The notes: generated by a model from the sequence alone, not told the origin. A DNA stretch of 64,000 nucleotides from Bacillus weihaiensis (GCF_001889165.1 NZ_CP016020.1:3632501-3696500); one strand, 5' to 3'; positions 1-9,427 are shown, counted from the stretch's first letter. Made by a program: numbers and translations.

Positions 1-71
1 AAGGCACTCGACGTTGCAGTTGTAAAAGAAAAAAGGAAAACGATGCTAAGTAAGAGTGACCATTTTTTCAT
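1..71 (-). CDS. N-terminal signal peptide of a secreted protein (partial, runs off the left edge)
   Basis: Read on the minus strand, an ATG at 71 is preceded by a strong ribosome binding site (GAGGAGAG, about 7 bases upstream). It opens a frame beginning MKKWSLLLSIVFLFSFTTAT, followed by SSA. This is a typical Sec signal peptide: two lysines, a long hydrophobic core and an A-x-A-like end. Only 23 codons lie in the window, so the mature protein cannot be identified. The ribosome binding site and peptide together make a real gene start likely. Confidence 0.7.
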   Translation of the reverse strand, partial: MKKWSLLLSIVFLFSFTTATSSA

Positions 72-286
72 CTTATTCTCTCCTCATCTTTACATGGTTG
101 TATAGGTTATAGTGTTGATTGAGGGAGAAATATCATACTAGAAAAAATCTCCAGTGTGGAGCTTTGGCGTGGGGTCGGGCGGTTTTTAAGGTTATATGAA
201 GTATTTTTTTCAATTTGATGTTAAACTCGCAAAATAGCCGGCTATTTTGCGAAATTTTCGAGCTTCTATTTGTGATTTCGGGGTCC

Positions 287-559
287 TATCCGCGATTCCA
301 GGCCGCTTATCCGCGATTCTGGACCTCCTTTCCGCGATTCCGAACCTCTTATCCGCGATTCTGGACCTCCTATCCGCGATTCCGACTCTCCTATCCGCGA
401 TTCCGACTCTCCTATCCGCGATTCCGACTCTCCTATCCGCGATTCCGAGACCCCTATCCGCGATTCCGGACCTCCTATCCGCGATTCCGGACCTCCTATC
501 CGCGATTCCGACTCTCCTATCCGCGATTCCGACTCTCCTATCCGCGATTCGGGCACATT
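287..559 (+). repeat. 21-bp tandem array A (13 units, GC-rich variant)
   Basis: Thirteen consecutive 21-base units run from 287 to 559 without a change of period. The core is TATCCGCGATTC followed by a more variable 9 bases. Read as protein, the array gives seven-residue repeats in several frames, so the long open frames here are by-products of the period. It lies just downstream of the end of the RND exporter gene. It shares its period and a TTATnnnCG core with the arrays at 3928-4095 and 8439-8543. Confidence 0.95.
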
Positions 560-613
560 CGCCAAATTTCGCCATCACTGACTTCTTCCAGAAACCTATT
601 TTTCTCCAAAACA

Positions 614-643
614 AAAGGATGGCTCTACACTCAGCCATCCTTC
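614..643 (-). terminator. Rho-independent terminator of the RND exporter gene
   Basis: A perfect stem (AAGGATGGCT with AGCCATCCTT) lies directly after the stop codon at 650 and is followed on the minus strand by TTTTGTTTT. It separates the exporter gene from array A. Confidence 0.85.
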
Positions 644-649
644 TATCCA

Positions 650-3600
650 TTAACTTGCGAATTCTTTGACATCCGTTTTTTTGTTTTTCCTTCTAAAAAT
701 CCGAGTGAATCCGTTTCCGATTCCGTTAAAGATACGGTACACGGCTGGGATAAGGACTAGTGTAATAATGGTTGCAAATAGCAGGCCAGAGATAATGACA
801 GTTGCCATTGGTGCTTGATAGTTGCCTGATGCACCTGAAGCCATCGCTAGTGGAAGCATTCCTCCAGCTGTCGTTAATGTCGTCATAAAGATTGGACGAA
901 TACGGTTTTTACCCGCTTCAACTAGAGCATTATTAACACTCATACCATCTACACGTAATTGATTTGTTCGGTCTATTAAGAGAATGGCATTGTTTAGGAC
1001 GATCCCGATTAACATTATGATCCCCATTCCAGACATCACACTTAGCTCATGCTGCGTAATGAAGAGGCCAGCAATAACACCGACAACGGTCATTGGGATG
1101 ATCGACATGACGACAAGTGGGTGTGCTAAATTGTTGAATTGAACGGCCATTACTAAGTAAACAAGGAAGATCGCGATTCCTAAAATGAGAATCATGTCTT
1201 GCATTAATTCCTGCTGTGATTCAAGATCACCTGCTACAGAAATCGTGTAGCCTGATGGTGCTTCAAATTCATCAATCATTTTTTGAACACTTCGATTAAT
1301 CGTTCCTAAATCCGTGTCTTCAATGTCAGCAGAAACTGTAATGTAACGCTCACCATTATCATGGTAAATTTCATTTGGTGTATCAACACTTTTTAGCTCA
1401 ATAAAGGTTGATAACTTTTTCTCTCCGTCCTCAGTTAGGATCTCTTTGTCTACTAGATCTTTTTGCGTATCAGTCGTTGTATCCCATTTCATAATGAGTG
1501 GAACATTCAGATCATTTACAGTCATTTCACCAATTGCTGTGTTCATGAATTGCATTTCGATGAACTGCCTTACCTGTGAAGATGTTAGACCAGCATCCTC
1601 AATTGCTTTTTCCTTCAATTCAATCACTTGTTCTGAAGACGTTCGTTCCATTGTGTTGGTTACAGCAACAATTCCATCGATATCTTGTAGCTCTTTTTCA
1701 AAGTCTGCTGCAAGAGTTTGGAGCTCTCCAAATTCTTCTCCCTTGATTAACACTTGAACTGGATAGCCGCCGCCGACTGAGGTTGCACTCTGAATGCCTT
1801 CAATTGCTGTACTTTCCTCTAGCTCACGTAATGAACGTAATATTTCTTCGTTCACTTCTTTTTGCTCCATTGTAATATCATCACCAGTTGTCATGTTGAT
1901 GATCGTATAGAACATAGAGCCATTGTCCATTACATAATTTTGTTCTACGTCCGTAACCTTCGAGAGCTTTTCATTAATTTTTTGTGCCACTTCTTCTTTT
2001 TCTTCAACAGAAATTCCTGTTTCTAATCCAACCATAAGCTCTTGGTAACGATTAAACACATCTGGCATAATGGTCATTGGTATTTTTGGAACTAACGAAA
2101 AAGAACCAACGAACATGATAAAGAATAGAACAATCATGATCAAGCTGTTTCGCTTCTTTTTCACAACCCAAGAAATAAGGCCTGCATATTTTCTTAGAAG
2201 AGGTCCTTCTTTCTTCGCTTGTTTCTTTCCTAGCTTTAAAAAATTCTCAGACAAGGAAGGGATAAGCGTAAAACTAACAATGACCGAGCTTATTAAGGTG
2301 ACAGCTACGACAACAGATAAGAGGATCATAAATTGACCCATTTCTCCACCTAATAAACCAATTGGTAAAAACACAACAATTGTTGTAAGCATGGAAGCGA
2401 ATACGGCCGTTGCCACTTCTTTCGTTCCCTCAACAACAGCTTCAAGTTTTTGGAGCCCTTGTTCTTTTTTCCGATAAATTGATTCTAAAATTACGATCGA
2501 CGAGTCAACCATCATTCCAATTCCAAGCCCTAGACCGATAAGTGTTAGCATATTAAGGCTATAATCTAACGCCCACATGGATAAAAAGGTTAAAAGAATG
2601 GAAGTTGGGATGGAGATACCGACAATTAGAGTAGCGCGGATATTGCGCAAGAACAAGAGCAGGATCATAACCGCGATTGCTCCCCCAATTAAAATATTAC
2701 TCGAAACTCCATCAATTGAATCCTTCACATAATCTGCTTGGGCAACCATTTCGTTCACTTCAAAGCCTTTAATTAACCCTTCGTCTTTTATGTTCTTCAT
2801 TTCAGCGCGAATCGCTTCAGCCATTTCAATTTGCGTATAATCTGCCACTCGACCAATTTGAATAAAAATGAAATCCTTCGTTCCATTCTTCCATACAAAT
2901 GAAGAGCTTTGAATCGGCTCTAATGTTACAGTTGCAATATCGTTCAGCTCAACAAACCCAGCTTGAGTTGGTAGCTTTACCTTTTCAATATCTTCTACAG
3001 ATTCAAGCTTTGTATTCCAGCGAAGCGACGGTGTGTCCTTGTCTTCCTTAAATTCACCCATTGTTGCTTCTGAATTGGCTTGTTGGATAAAGGCAGTAGC
3101 TTCGGTAATGTCCACACCTTTTTCAAGTACTTCCTCTTGATCGAAAGTGATGACCATTTCATATTCTTGGATGCCTGCTAAACTAACTTCACGAACCTCT
3201 GGTAACTCTTCTAGCCTTGGTTTCAACACATCCTCAGCAAAGGTCGTCATCTCTTCCATCTCACCGTCAGAGACATCCATGAAAAACTCATAGCTTTGAT
3301 TAGTCCCATACTGATCTGTCACAACATCCTCGACACCTGACATACCAGCTGTAGCTGTTTGGACGACAGATTCGATTTCGTTTGCCACACCTTCGCCTTT
3401 TCCTGTTTCAATTGAAATATTGATACTGGTTCGTCCAATTGAAGTAGTCGACGTCACATCTTCAACTCCATCAATACTTTCAATCCTCTGTTCCAATGGA
3501 TCTGTAATTGTGCGCTCCACTTCAATGGCCGACATTTCCCCTGCCATAACTTCTACATAAGCTCCATCGAACTCAATTGAAGGCATCAGCTCCTTGTCTA

Positions 3601-3688
3601 GCTTTAAAAGTGAATACCCACCAACTATAAGCACTAACACTGTCACCAAACTCACTAAGATTTTCCGTTTGACAATAAATTTCAACAT
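650..3688 (-). CDS. swrC: RND-family efflux transporter (SwrC/YerP-like)
   Basis: The 1012-residue protein is a proton-driven exporter of the resistance-nodulation-division superfamily. It has one N-terminal membrane helix, a large extracytoplasmic region (about residues 30-330), a block of helices (about 330-540), a second large external loop and a final helix block (about 850-990), which is the duplicated RND plan. In B. subtilis the homologue SwrC confers surfactin resistance and supports swarming; the substrate here is not visible. The start is supported by AAGGGGGATAGCG before the ATG. No membrane-fusion or outer-membrane partner is adjacent, as expected for a Gram-positive HAE2-type pump. 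It appears monocistronic, with its own terminator. Confidence 0.9.
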   Translation of the reverse strand: MLKFIVKRKILVSLVTVLVLIVGGYSLLKLDKELMPSIEFDGAYVEVMAGEMSAIEVERTITDPLEQRIESIDGVEDVTSTTSIGRTSINISIETGKGEGVANEIESVVQTATAGMSGVEDVVTDQYGTNQSYEFFMDVSDGEMEEMTTFAEDVLKPRLEELPEVREVSLAGIQEYEMVITFDQEEVLEKGVDITEATAFIQQANSEATMGEFKEDKDTPSLRWNTKLESVEDIEKVKLPTQAGFVELNDIATVTLEPIQSSSFVWKNGTKDFIFIQIGRVADYTQIEMAEAIRAEMKNIKDEGLIKGFEVNEMVAQADYVKDSIDGVSSNILIGGAIAVMILLLFLRNIRATLIVGISIPTSILLTFLSMWALDYSLNMLTLIGLGLGIGMMVDSSIVILESIYRKKEQGLQKLEAVVEGTKEVATAVFASMLTTIVVFLPIGLLGGEMGQFMILLSVVVAVTLISSVIVSFTLIPSLSENFLKLGKKQAKKEGPLLRKYAGLISWVVKKKRNSLIMIVLFFIMFVGSFSLVPKIPMTIMPDVFNRYQELMVGLETGISVEEKEEVAQKINEKLSKVTDVEQNYVMDNGSMFYTIINMTTGDDITMEQKEVNEEILRSLRELEESTAIEGIQSATSVGGGYPVQVLIKGEEFGELQTLAADFEKELQDIDGIVAVTNTMERTSSEQVIELKEKAIEDAGLTSSQVRQFIEMQFMNTAIGEMTVNDLNVPLIMKWDTTTDTQKDLVDKEILTEDGEKKLSTFIELKSVDTPNEIYHDNGERYITVSADIEDTDLGTINRSVQKMIDEFEAPSGYTISVAGDLESQQELMQDMILILGIAIFLVYLVMAVQFNNLAHPLVVMSIIPMTVVGVIAGLFITQHELSVMSGMGIIMLIGIVLNNAILLIDRTNQLRVDGMSVNNALVEAGKNRIRPIFMTTLTTAGGMLPLAMASGASGNYQAPMATVIISGLLFATIITLVLIPAVYRIFNGIGNGFTRIFRRKNKKTDVKEFAS

Positions 3689-3927
3689 CGCTATCCCCCT
3701 TGATAACTAAAGCTAATTACCTACCAAAAATCATGTCAAAAGTACGAACTTTCGCTCGCACCTAAGATTTGATTATAGCTCAATTAAAATGGAAAATCTT
3801 CCTTTTTTACATTAATTTAACATAAACTGTGAGATTTTAATATAAAGCCTTCTTTTTTGACATTATTTTGAGACTGTATCTTGAAAAGAGAATGAAACAT
3901 CAGCAAATGCTATTTCAAACAGAAGAG

Positions 3928-4095
3928 TTATTCACGAATTTAGATACTTTATTTTCGGTTTTTAATTATTTATTCACGAATTTAACCACTTTATTTTCGG
4001 TTTTTAATCATTTATTTTCGAAATTCCACGATTTATTTTCGCTTTCTCGCAGTTTATTTTCGAGAATACCGAATTTATTACCTTTTCGACAAAAT
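3928..4095 (+). repeat. 21-bp tandem array B (AT-rich variant)
   Basis: Units start at 3928, 3949, 3970, 3991, 4012, 4033, 4054 and 4075, exactly 21 bases apart. Seven units are clear (TTATTTTCG or TTATTCACG core) and the eighth is weak. The array fills most of the 480-base gap between the fumarase and exporter genes. Relative to fumarase transcription it has the same polarity as array A has to the exporter gene. Confidence 0.9.
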
Positions 4096-4106
4096 CCACC
4101 CTACAC

Positions 4107-4140
4107 AAAAACCCCTCGGAACATACACATTCCAAGGGGC
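4107..4140 (-). terminator. Rho-independent terminator of the fumarase gene
   Basis: On the minus strand CCCCTTGGAA pairs with TTCCGAGGGG (one G-U pair) and is followed by TTTTTGTG. It lies 30 bases after the fumarase stop codon. Confidence 0.85.
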
Positions 4141-4170
4141 ACACCACTCTATCCTAATTTAAACAAACGT

Positions 4171-5709
4171 TTATTTAAATACTGGCTCTTTAAATTGAGC
4201 AAGCTTTTCTAAAGAGCTTTTATCTACATCCGCGTGTAGGCTGTTACCGTGGGAATCCATCGTGACAACAGCTGTGAAGCCTTCTACCTTTAGATGCCAC
4301 ATTGCTTCAGGTATACCAAATTGCATGAGGTCAACGCCTTCAACGGATTTAATACAATCTGCGTAATATTGTGCAGCTCCACCGATTGCATTTAAGTAGA
4401 CACCACCATGCTCTTGAAGGGCTTGAAGTGTTTTTGGTCCCATTCCACCTTTACCGATCACCGCACGAATTCCAAAACGCTTCATAATATCACCTTGATA
4501 TGGCTCCTCACGAATACTTGTTGTTGGTCCTGCTGCTTTTACGTGATAGTTTCCGTCCTCGTCTTTAAGCATAACTGGTCCGCAATGGTAAATAATTTGT
4601 CCATTCAGATCAACTGGAGAGTCGTTTTCTGATAAATGTTTATGAATGGCATCACGTCCTGTGTACATCATGCCATTAATGTGAACAACGTCACCCACTT
4701 TCAGCTCACGGATTTTTTCTTCCGTAATGGGTGCTTCTAATACGACTTCACGTGGCGCTTCCACCACTTCTTCCGTTGCCGCTACTTCATTCTGACCGAA
4801 CTCGACATCTTCTCCGTCTTGGTAGAACCATTCTTGAATTGAGCCTGTTTCTGGGTCTAGATGAACACCTAAACGTCGGTACGCCCAGCAATTGTATGCA
4901 ACAGATACAAAGAAGCTAGCTGGAATACGGTGAATAACACCAATTTTACAGCCCAGTAGTGTTGTTTCTCCACCAAAGCCCATTGTTCCAATTCCAAGCT
5001 CATTCGCATGCTTTACGACATATTCCTCTAATGCACGCAAATCTTCTTGTTCATTTACATCATCAACACGGCGGAATAGCTGGTCTTTAGCAAGCTCATA
5101 GCCACTCGTGCGATCTCCCCCAATGCCTACACCAATGAAGCCAGCGCTACAGCCTTGTCCTTGGGCTTGATAGACAGAGTGCATGATACATTTTCGAATT
5201 CCATCAAGATCTCGTCCAGCTTTTCCTAGTCCTTCTAGTTCACAAGGAAGACTGTATTGGATGTTTTTATTTTCACAGCCGCCACCTTTTAAAATCAGGC
5301 GTGCGTCAATATAATCCTTTTCCCATTGCTCAAATTTAATGACTGGAGTACCAAAGCCTAAATTATCACCACTGTTGTCACCTGTGATGGAATCAACTGA
5401 GTTAGGACGAAGCTTTCCATCCTTTGTTGCTTGAGCAATCGCACGTTTAATTTCTTCCTTCATCACAAGCTGATTCGCGCCAACAGGTACCTTTATTTTA
5501 AAGGTCGGTAAGCCCGTGTCCTGGCAAATAGGCGAAATGTTTTCATCAGCCATTTTAATGTTGTTAGTAATCGTCGCAAGTGACATAGCAGAACGAGTTC
5601 CAGCGCTTTCCTTTAGCTTAGCAGCAGCAATCGCTCTTCTCACGTCTTTTGGTAAATTGGTCGATGTTTCTACAATCAATTGATACATGCTTTCATAAAA
5701 GTTCTTCAT
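4171..5709 (-). CDS. fumA: Class I (iron-sulfur) fumarate hydratase
   Basis: The 512-residue protein hydrates fumarate to malate in the citric acid cycle using an oxygen-sensitive 4Fe-4S cluster. Both parts of the class I enzyme are fused: an N-terminal catalytic domain (about 1-290), with Cys in ISPICQDTGLP and further conserved Cys in GGGCENKN and GQGCSAGFIG, and a C-terminal Fe-S hydro-lyase beta domain (about 330-505), with PGTTSIRxxP-like and GKGGM motifs. The site GGGGAGAG before the ATG supports the start. B. subtilis uses the unrelated class II CitG instead, so this marks a lineage difference; whether a class II enzyme also exists elsewhere is unknown. The gene has its own terminator. 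Confidence 0.93.
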   Translation of the reverse strand: MKNFYESMYQLIVETSTNLPKDVRRAIAAAKLKESAGTRSAMSLATITNNIKMADENISPICQDTGLPTFKIKVPVGANQLVMKEEIKRAIAQATKDGKLRPNSVDSITGDNSGDNLGFGTPVIKFEQWEKDYIDARLILKGGGCENKNIQYSLPCELEGLGKAGRDLDGIRKCIMHSVYQAQGQGCSAGFIGVGIGGDRTSGYELAKDQLFRRVDDVNEQEDLRALEEYVVKHANELGIGTMGFGGETTLLGCKIGVIHRIPASFFVSVAYNCWAYRRLGVHLDPETGSIQEWFYQDGEDVEFGQNEVAATEEVVEAPREVVLEAPITEEKIRELKVGDVVHINGMMYTGRDAIHKHLSENDSPVDLNGQIIYHCGPVMLKDEDGNYHVKAAGPTTSIREEPYQGDIMKRFGIRAVIGKGGMGPKTLQALQEHGGVYLNAIGGAAQYYADCIKSVEGVDLMQFGIPEAMWHLKVEGFTAVVTMDSHGNSLHADVDKSSLEKLAQFKEPVFK

Positions 5710-5969
5710 CTCAAAGCTCTCCCCTTTAACTCCCTATTTCTAGCATTCTATCAGTAAATTCTACGTGCTGTAGCTAGACAAAAGCGCAAGGCTCATCCTA
5801 TTTAAAAGCACTTGCTCTCATGGTCAAAAAAATCTGTCATTTTCTCCATTTTTATTATACTCCCTTAATGGACTGTTGGAAAGGTTGAATAGAAGCGCTT
5901 ACAGAAGTAGAGTGAAATTCTTTTAACAACAGAGACGACACTCGGTCTTTCCTAAAAAGACAGGCAAAT

Positions 5970-5997
5970 AAAAAACCCGACCACACACGTGTCAGGC
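5970..5997 (-). terminator. Terminator overlapping the SE1561-family stop codon
   Basis: CCTGAC and GTCGGG pair around a 9-base loop (one G-U pair), followed by six T on the minus strand. The stem begins inside the last codons of the upstream gene. Confidence 0.65.
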
Positions 5998-6198
5998 TTC
6001 CTCCTCAGCTTCTTCTTTCCAATCCTTCTTAAATTGATTTTGTTTAAATTCTAAATCATCTAGCATTTGAATTAAGCGATCAATATCATCTACATCAGTC
6101 GATTCAGGATCCATTGAATCTAATACCTCTAGAAACATATTTAAGCGGTTCTTTAAATAAGATAATTGTGAGTCTTTATCATGCACGGCGTTACCCAT
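5992..6198 (-). CDS. SE1561 family protein (small, acidic, function unknown)
   Basis: I place the start at the ATG at 6198 (MGNAVHDKD...), because AAGGGAG lies 8 bases upstream of it; an ATG six codons further up lacks such a site. The 68-residue product is hydrophilic, predicted helical, and ends in an acidic DWKEEAEEEA tail. The block QLSYLKNRLNMFLEVLDSMD followed by DDIDRLIQMLDDLE matches the SE1561 family of short Bacillales proteins, which has no established function. It is monocistronic and divergent from yfkAB. Confidence 0.8.
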   Translation of the reverse strand: MGNAVHDKDSQLSYLKNRLNMFLEVLDSMDPESTDVDDIDRLIQMLDDLEFKQNQFKKDWKEEAEEEA

Positions 6199-6369
6199 AT
6201 GACACTCTCCCTTCAAATGATTTTATCGTAGACGATACGACACAATTTGACAAGCTTCTATAAACTTTCCTATCTTTTATCATGAAGAAAATGTCTTGTC
6301 ATGATACAATGTAAGCTATGTTAATTACCCAGTAGCAGTGAAGTTTAAACAGAAAAAAGGAGTATTCGA

Positions 6370-7491
6370 ATGAATGCAACAAAACCATTACCACCTATTA
6401 CAACCTCATTTGATCCATGGGAAGCATATATGGATGTTGAGCAATATGGAAAAATGACGTTGACAAATATTGAATTTACCACAACAACTTTATGCAATAT
6501 GCGATGTGAGCATTGTGCTGTTGGCTATACGTTACAGCCAAAGGATCCGAATGCACTTCCGATTGATTTATTATTAAAGCGTTTGGATGAAGTTCCTACT
6601 CTTCGTTCTCTAAGTATTACGGGTGGCGAACCGATGCTGTCGTTAAAATCTGTTGATGAGTATGTTGTTCCTCTTTTAAAGTATGCCCATGAACGTGGGG
6701 TGCGTACACAAATTAATTCAAATTTAACCCTTGATTTAAAGAGATATGAGAAAATCATTCCTTATTTAGATGTACTTCATATTTCTCATAACTGGGGAAC
6801 TGTGGATGAATTTGTTCATGTTGGATTTGCTGTTATGGATCGCAAGCCAACGTATCAGCAACGAGCTGCTCTTTTTGATCGAATGATTGAAAACAGTCGT
6901 GCACTGGTTAAAGCTGGTGTGATTGTTTCAGCGGAAACGATGCTGAATAAGAGAACTCTTCCTTATATAGAAAAAATCCACAAGCAAATAGTAGAGGACA
7001 TGCATTGTCAAAGACATGAGGTGCACCCTATGTACCCAAGTGATTTCGCTAGCGCCCTTGAAACTCTATCGTTAAAGGAAATGCGTGAAGCGATTCATCA
7101 TTTGCTGGATGTCCGAGATGAGAATGTGTGGATGCTGTTTGGCACACTTCCTTTTTATGCATGCAGTAAAGACGAAGAGGATCTTGCTTTAATTAGACGA
7201 TTACGTGAAGCGAAAAATGTAACAGTGCGTAATGACCCAGACGGTCGCTCTCGACTAAATGTGAATATTTTTGATGGGGAAATTATTGTCACTGACTTTG
7301 GCGATGCTCCTCCACTCGGAAATATTAAAACAGATACGCTTCAATCTGCGTATGATAAGTGGACGGACTCTTCTCTTGCAAAGTCACTTAGCTGTCATTG
7401 CCCTGCCGTAAAATGTCTAGGACCGAATATTCTTGTGAAGAATAGCTACTATCAAGATGTTGATTTTACAAATCGAAAATCGAATATATAG
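6370..7491 (+). CDS. yfkAB: Radical SAM/CxCxxxxC motif protein YfkAB
   Basis: The 373-residue protein has the radical-SAM cluster motif CNMRCEHC (Cys 42, 46, 49), the SAM-binding ITGGEPML motif near residue 80, and a C-terminal CHCPAVKC, which is the CxCxxxxC signature that names this subfamily. The C-terminal cysteines probably bind an auxiliary Fe-S cluster. The substrate is unknown. AAAAGGAG precedes the ATG. It is the first gene of a pair with an MscS channel, the same arrangement as in the B. subtilis yfkA-C region. Confidence 0.93.
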   Translation: MNATKPLPPITTSFDPWEAYMDVEQYGKMTLTNIEFTTTTLCNMRCEHCAVGYTLQPKDPNALPIDLLLKRLDEVPTLRSLSITGGEPMLSLKSVDEYVVPLLKYAHERGVRTQINSNLTLDLKRYEKIIPYLDVLHISHNWGTVDEFVHVGFAVMDRKPTYQQRAALFDRMIENSRALVKAGVIVSAETMLNKRTLPYIEKIHKQIVEDMHCQRHEVHPMYPSDFASALETLSLKEMREAIHHLLDVRDENVWMLFGTLPFYACSKDEEDLALIRRLREAKNVTVRNDPDGRSRLNVNIFDGEIIVTDFGDAPPLGNIKTDTLQSAYDKWTDSSLAKSLSCHCPAVKCLGPNILVKNSYYQDVDFTNRKSNI

Positions 7492-7500
7492 GTGACAAAC

Positions 7501-8355
7501 ATGAGGGAATTTCTTGAATTCATAAATTTTGATTCTAAATTAGTCAAAATGGTAATCGTCGCACTCATTTTAGTAATTGGCGTTACGGTTATTAACAAGC
7601 TTGTTCGAAAATTTTTCGAGCATTCTCATTTTATAGAAGAGCGAAAAGAGAAAACAATTGAGAGTATGGTTCGTTCTCTGACGAAGTATACAGCAACAAT
7701 CGGCTTTATCTTGTATGTTGTTTCTTTATTTGTTGAAAATTTCGGCTCAATCTTAGCTGGTGCCGGAGTGGCTGGAATTATCATTGGCTTTGGTGCACAA
7801 AGTCTGATTCGTGATATTTTAGCTGGCTTGTTTTTAATTTATGAAAAACAGCTCCATCAAGGTGATTTTATTACGATTAACAATACCTTTAATGGAACAG
7901 TGGAAGAAATTGGCCTACGTTCACTCAAAATTCGCGAATGGAGCGGTAAGCTTCTTACGATGAGTAACGGTGAAATTAAGCAAATTCAAAACTACAATAT
8001 AGATCGGATGCGAGTCATTGAACGAGTGGTAGTAAGCTATCGCGAGGATCCGGATCATGTATGGACCATTCTTGAAAAGGCATGTGAGCGTATCAATTTG
8101 GAGTATGATGATTGTCTCAAACGAGATCACACAAACTGCATCATTGAACCATTTCAGCTATTCGGAATCACTTCTTTAAATGCAAGCTTCCGCGGCTATG
8201 AATATACAATAATTGGGCTTGTGGATGATCAATTTTATTGGAGTACAGCGAAGCAGGCTCGTCGAATTATTGCGAAGACGTTATTTGATGAGAATGTCCA
8301 GCTTGCTGAAGAGAAGATTGTGATGGAATCTGGGGATGTGCGGGAACGAGGTTGA
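7501..8355 (+). CDS. yfkC: MscS-family mechanosensitive channel
   Basis: This 284-residue small-conductance channel would release solutes on hypo-osmotic shock. Three N-terminal helices are visible, the last being the glycine/alanine-rich pore helix GAGVAGIIIGFGAQSLIRD (about residues 80-100), followed by the cytoplasmic beta and alpha/beta domains (GTVEEIGLRSLKIREWSG). An upstream GTG at 7492 is in frame, but AGGTGA there is better read as the ribosome binding site of the ATG at 7501. The gene begins 9 bases after yfkAB stops and is probably cotranscribed with it. The symbol follows synteny with B. subtilis. Confidence 0.88.
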   Translation: MREFLEFINFDSKLVKMVIVALILVIGVTVINKLVRKFFEHSHFIEERKEKTIESMVRSLTKYTATIGFILYVVSLFVENFGSILAGAGVAGIIIGFGAQSLIRDILAGLFLIYEKQLHQGDFITINNTFNGTVEEIGLRSLKIREWSGKLLTMSNGEIKQIQNYNIDRMRVIERVVVSYREDPDHVWTILEKACERINLEYDDCLKRDHTNCIIEPFQLFGITSLNASFRGYEYTIIGLVDDQFYWSTAKQARRIIAKTLFDENVQLAEEKIVMESGDVRERG

Positions 8356-8438
8356 TTGGGGAGGTTTCTGGAAGGTTGCCAAGTAGAATCGATTCCAGAC
8401 GGCAGCTTGGCTTAACAGGTGCGAGCGAAATTTGCAGC

Positions 8439-8543
8439 TTTATGTCGAAAAGTGAATAAATAGGGCAAATTCGAAAATAAAAGTGGAAAAAGCGTTAATA
8501 AATGTTCAATATCCGAAAATAAACCCATCAAATTCGAAAATAT
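8439..8543 (-). repeat. 21-bp tandem array C (AT-rich, five units)
   Basis: On the minus strand five units begin at 8543, 8522, 8501, 8480 and 8459, exactly 21 bases apart, with core TTATTTTCG followed by AATTT or similar. The array lies downstream of the MscS gene. Its polarity relative to that gene equals that of arrays A and B to their upstream genes. Confidence 0.88.
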
Positions 8544-8592
8544 GGGTATCCGTCCTGTCCGTGAAAAGAGCGGTGATCAAGCAGAGGCAAGT

Positions 8593-8630
8593 AAAAAAGA
8601 TCAATACGACCCATGCGTATTGATCTTTTT
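8593..8630. terminator. Bidirectional terminator between the MscS gene and yfkD
   Basis: A long perfect stem (AAAAAGATCAATACG with its complement) has T runs on both strands. It lies between the convergent ends of the MscS gene and yfkD. Confidence 0.9.
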
Positions 8631-8632
8631 CT

Positions 8633-9427
8633 TTATTTTGGTTGATCTGATGTGACAAATCCGAAAGATGCGTGGTCTTGAAGTGGTATCCATGCGCCAA
8701 TTCCTTGAGATGTGATGTTTTTGACGACGATGCTCTTTTTGTTCCCTTTTAGGACAAGGTAAACTTCGCCATATGTGACTTTGCCTTTTTCATTCACAGC
8801 TGGTGCGTACGCATAGAGATAGCCTAGCTTTTTTGGTGGAATGTTGTACACCTGATCTTTTTTCGTACCTGCTCCGATGATTGTTTCAAAGGATAGTGGG
8901 AGGCTTGTTTTTTGCATGGCCTTAAGAAGCATCATCGTTTTGACGTCCTCTGCTTTTGGAACCTTTGCCGTTAGCCCACCTTTAATTGACTTTTGTGCTT
9001 CCTGCTTGTAGTGAATTTGAACAGGCGATTTTCCACCGCGATTGTCCTGGTAATTCGTGTTGATCTTTTGGTATTCCCAATTTGTTGTGGTTTCGGTTGA
9101 TTCGTAATTTAGCGCCCATTGGCCCAAATAGATCGTCGCTCGGTAGCCAAAGGCAAGTGGTGCATCAGAGATCGTCGATTCATTTAGAATCTTGATTAGA
9201 TCTGGATTTTCAATTGGCACTTCAGATGAGTCAATTAACTGTTGCGTTAGCTCACTTGGCTGTAAATATGGCATATCTTGAGTTGGATTTGGATAGGTAT
9301 TTTCTTTTGAAATGTCCATAACTGAGCTAGGAATTTTAGGCTTTTGTTCCTTGCCCTCAGCAAAAACAGCTCTTGAAAAACTAACGGATAAAAGCAAAAC
9401 TAAAGAAACGAGCAAAGCTTTTTTCAT
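8633..9427 (-). CDS. yfkD: YfkD family secreted protein
   Basis: The start at 9427 follows GGAG, giving a 264-residue protein with a signal peptide (MKKALLVSLVLLLSVSFSRA, cleavage near VFA-EG). An upstream in-frame ATG has no comparable site. The mature part is rich in beta-type, Gly/Tyr-containing segments and has no catalytic motif I recognise. It matches the B. subtilis YfkD family, whose function is not established. It is 62 bases downstream of a YczE-type membrane protein gene on the same strand and may be cotranscribed with it. Confidence 0.85.
   Translation of the reverse strand: MKKALLVSLVLLLSVSFSRAVFAEGKEQKPKIPSSVMDISKENTYPNPTQDMPYLQPSELTQQLIDSSEVPIENPDLIKILNESTISDAPLAFGYRATIYLGQWALNYESTETTTNWEYQKINTNYQDNRGGKSPVQIHYKQEAQKSIKGGLTAKVPKAEDVKTMMLLKAMQKTSLPLSFETIIGAGTKKDQVYNIPPKKLGYLYAYAPAVNEKGKVTYGEVYLVLKGNKKSIVVKNITSQGIGAWIPLQDHASFGFVTSDQPK

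Noticed and set aside
287-559. CRISPR-like look of array A
   Set aside because: Units are contiguous, 21 bases long, without unique spacers, and no cas genes are present.
210-760. Long open frames of up to 181 codons in the tandem array, in several frames and on both strands
   Set aside because: They follow from a 21-base period (no shift in frame) and give only seven-residue repeats, with no ribosome binding site.
1446-2336. Plus-strand frames inside the RND exporter gene
   Set aside because: They lie opposite a fully supported 1012-residue gene and lack ribosome binding sites.
8506-8700. 64-codon minus-strand frame overlapping the end of yfkD
   Set aside because: It spans the terminator and array C and has no start signal.
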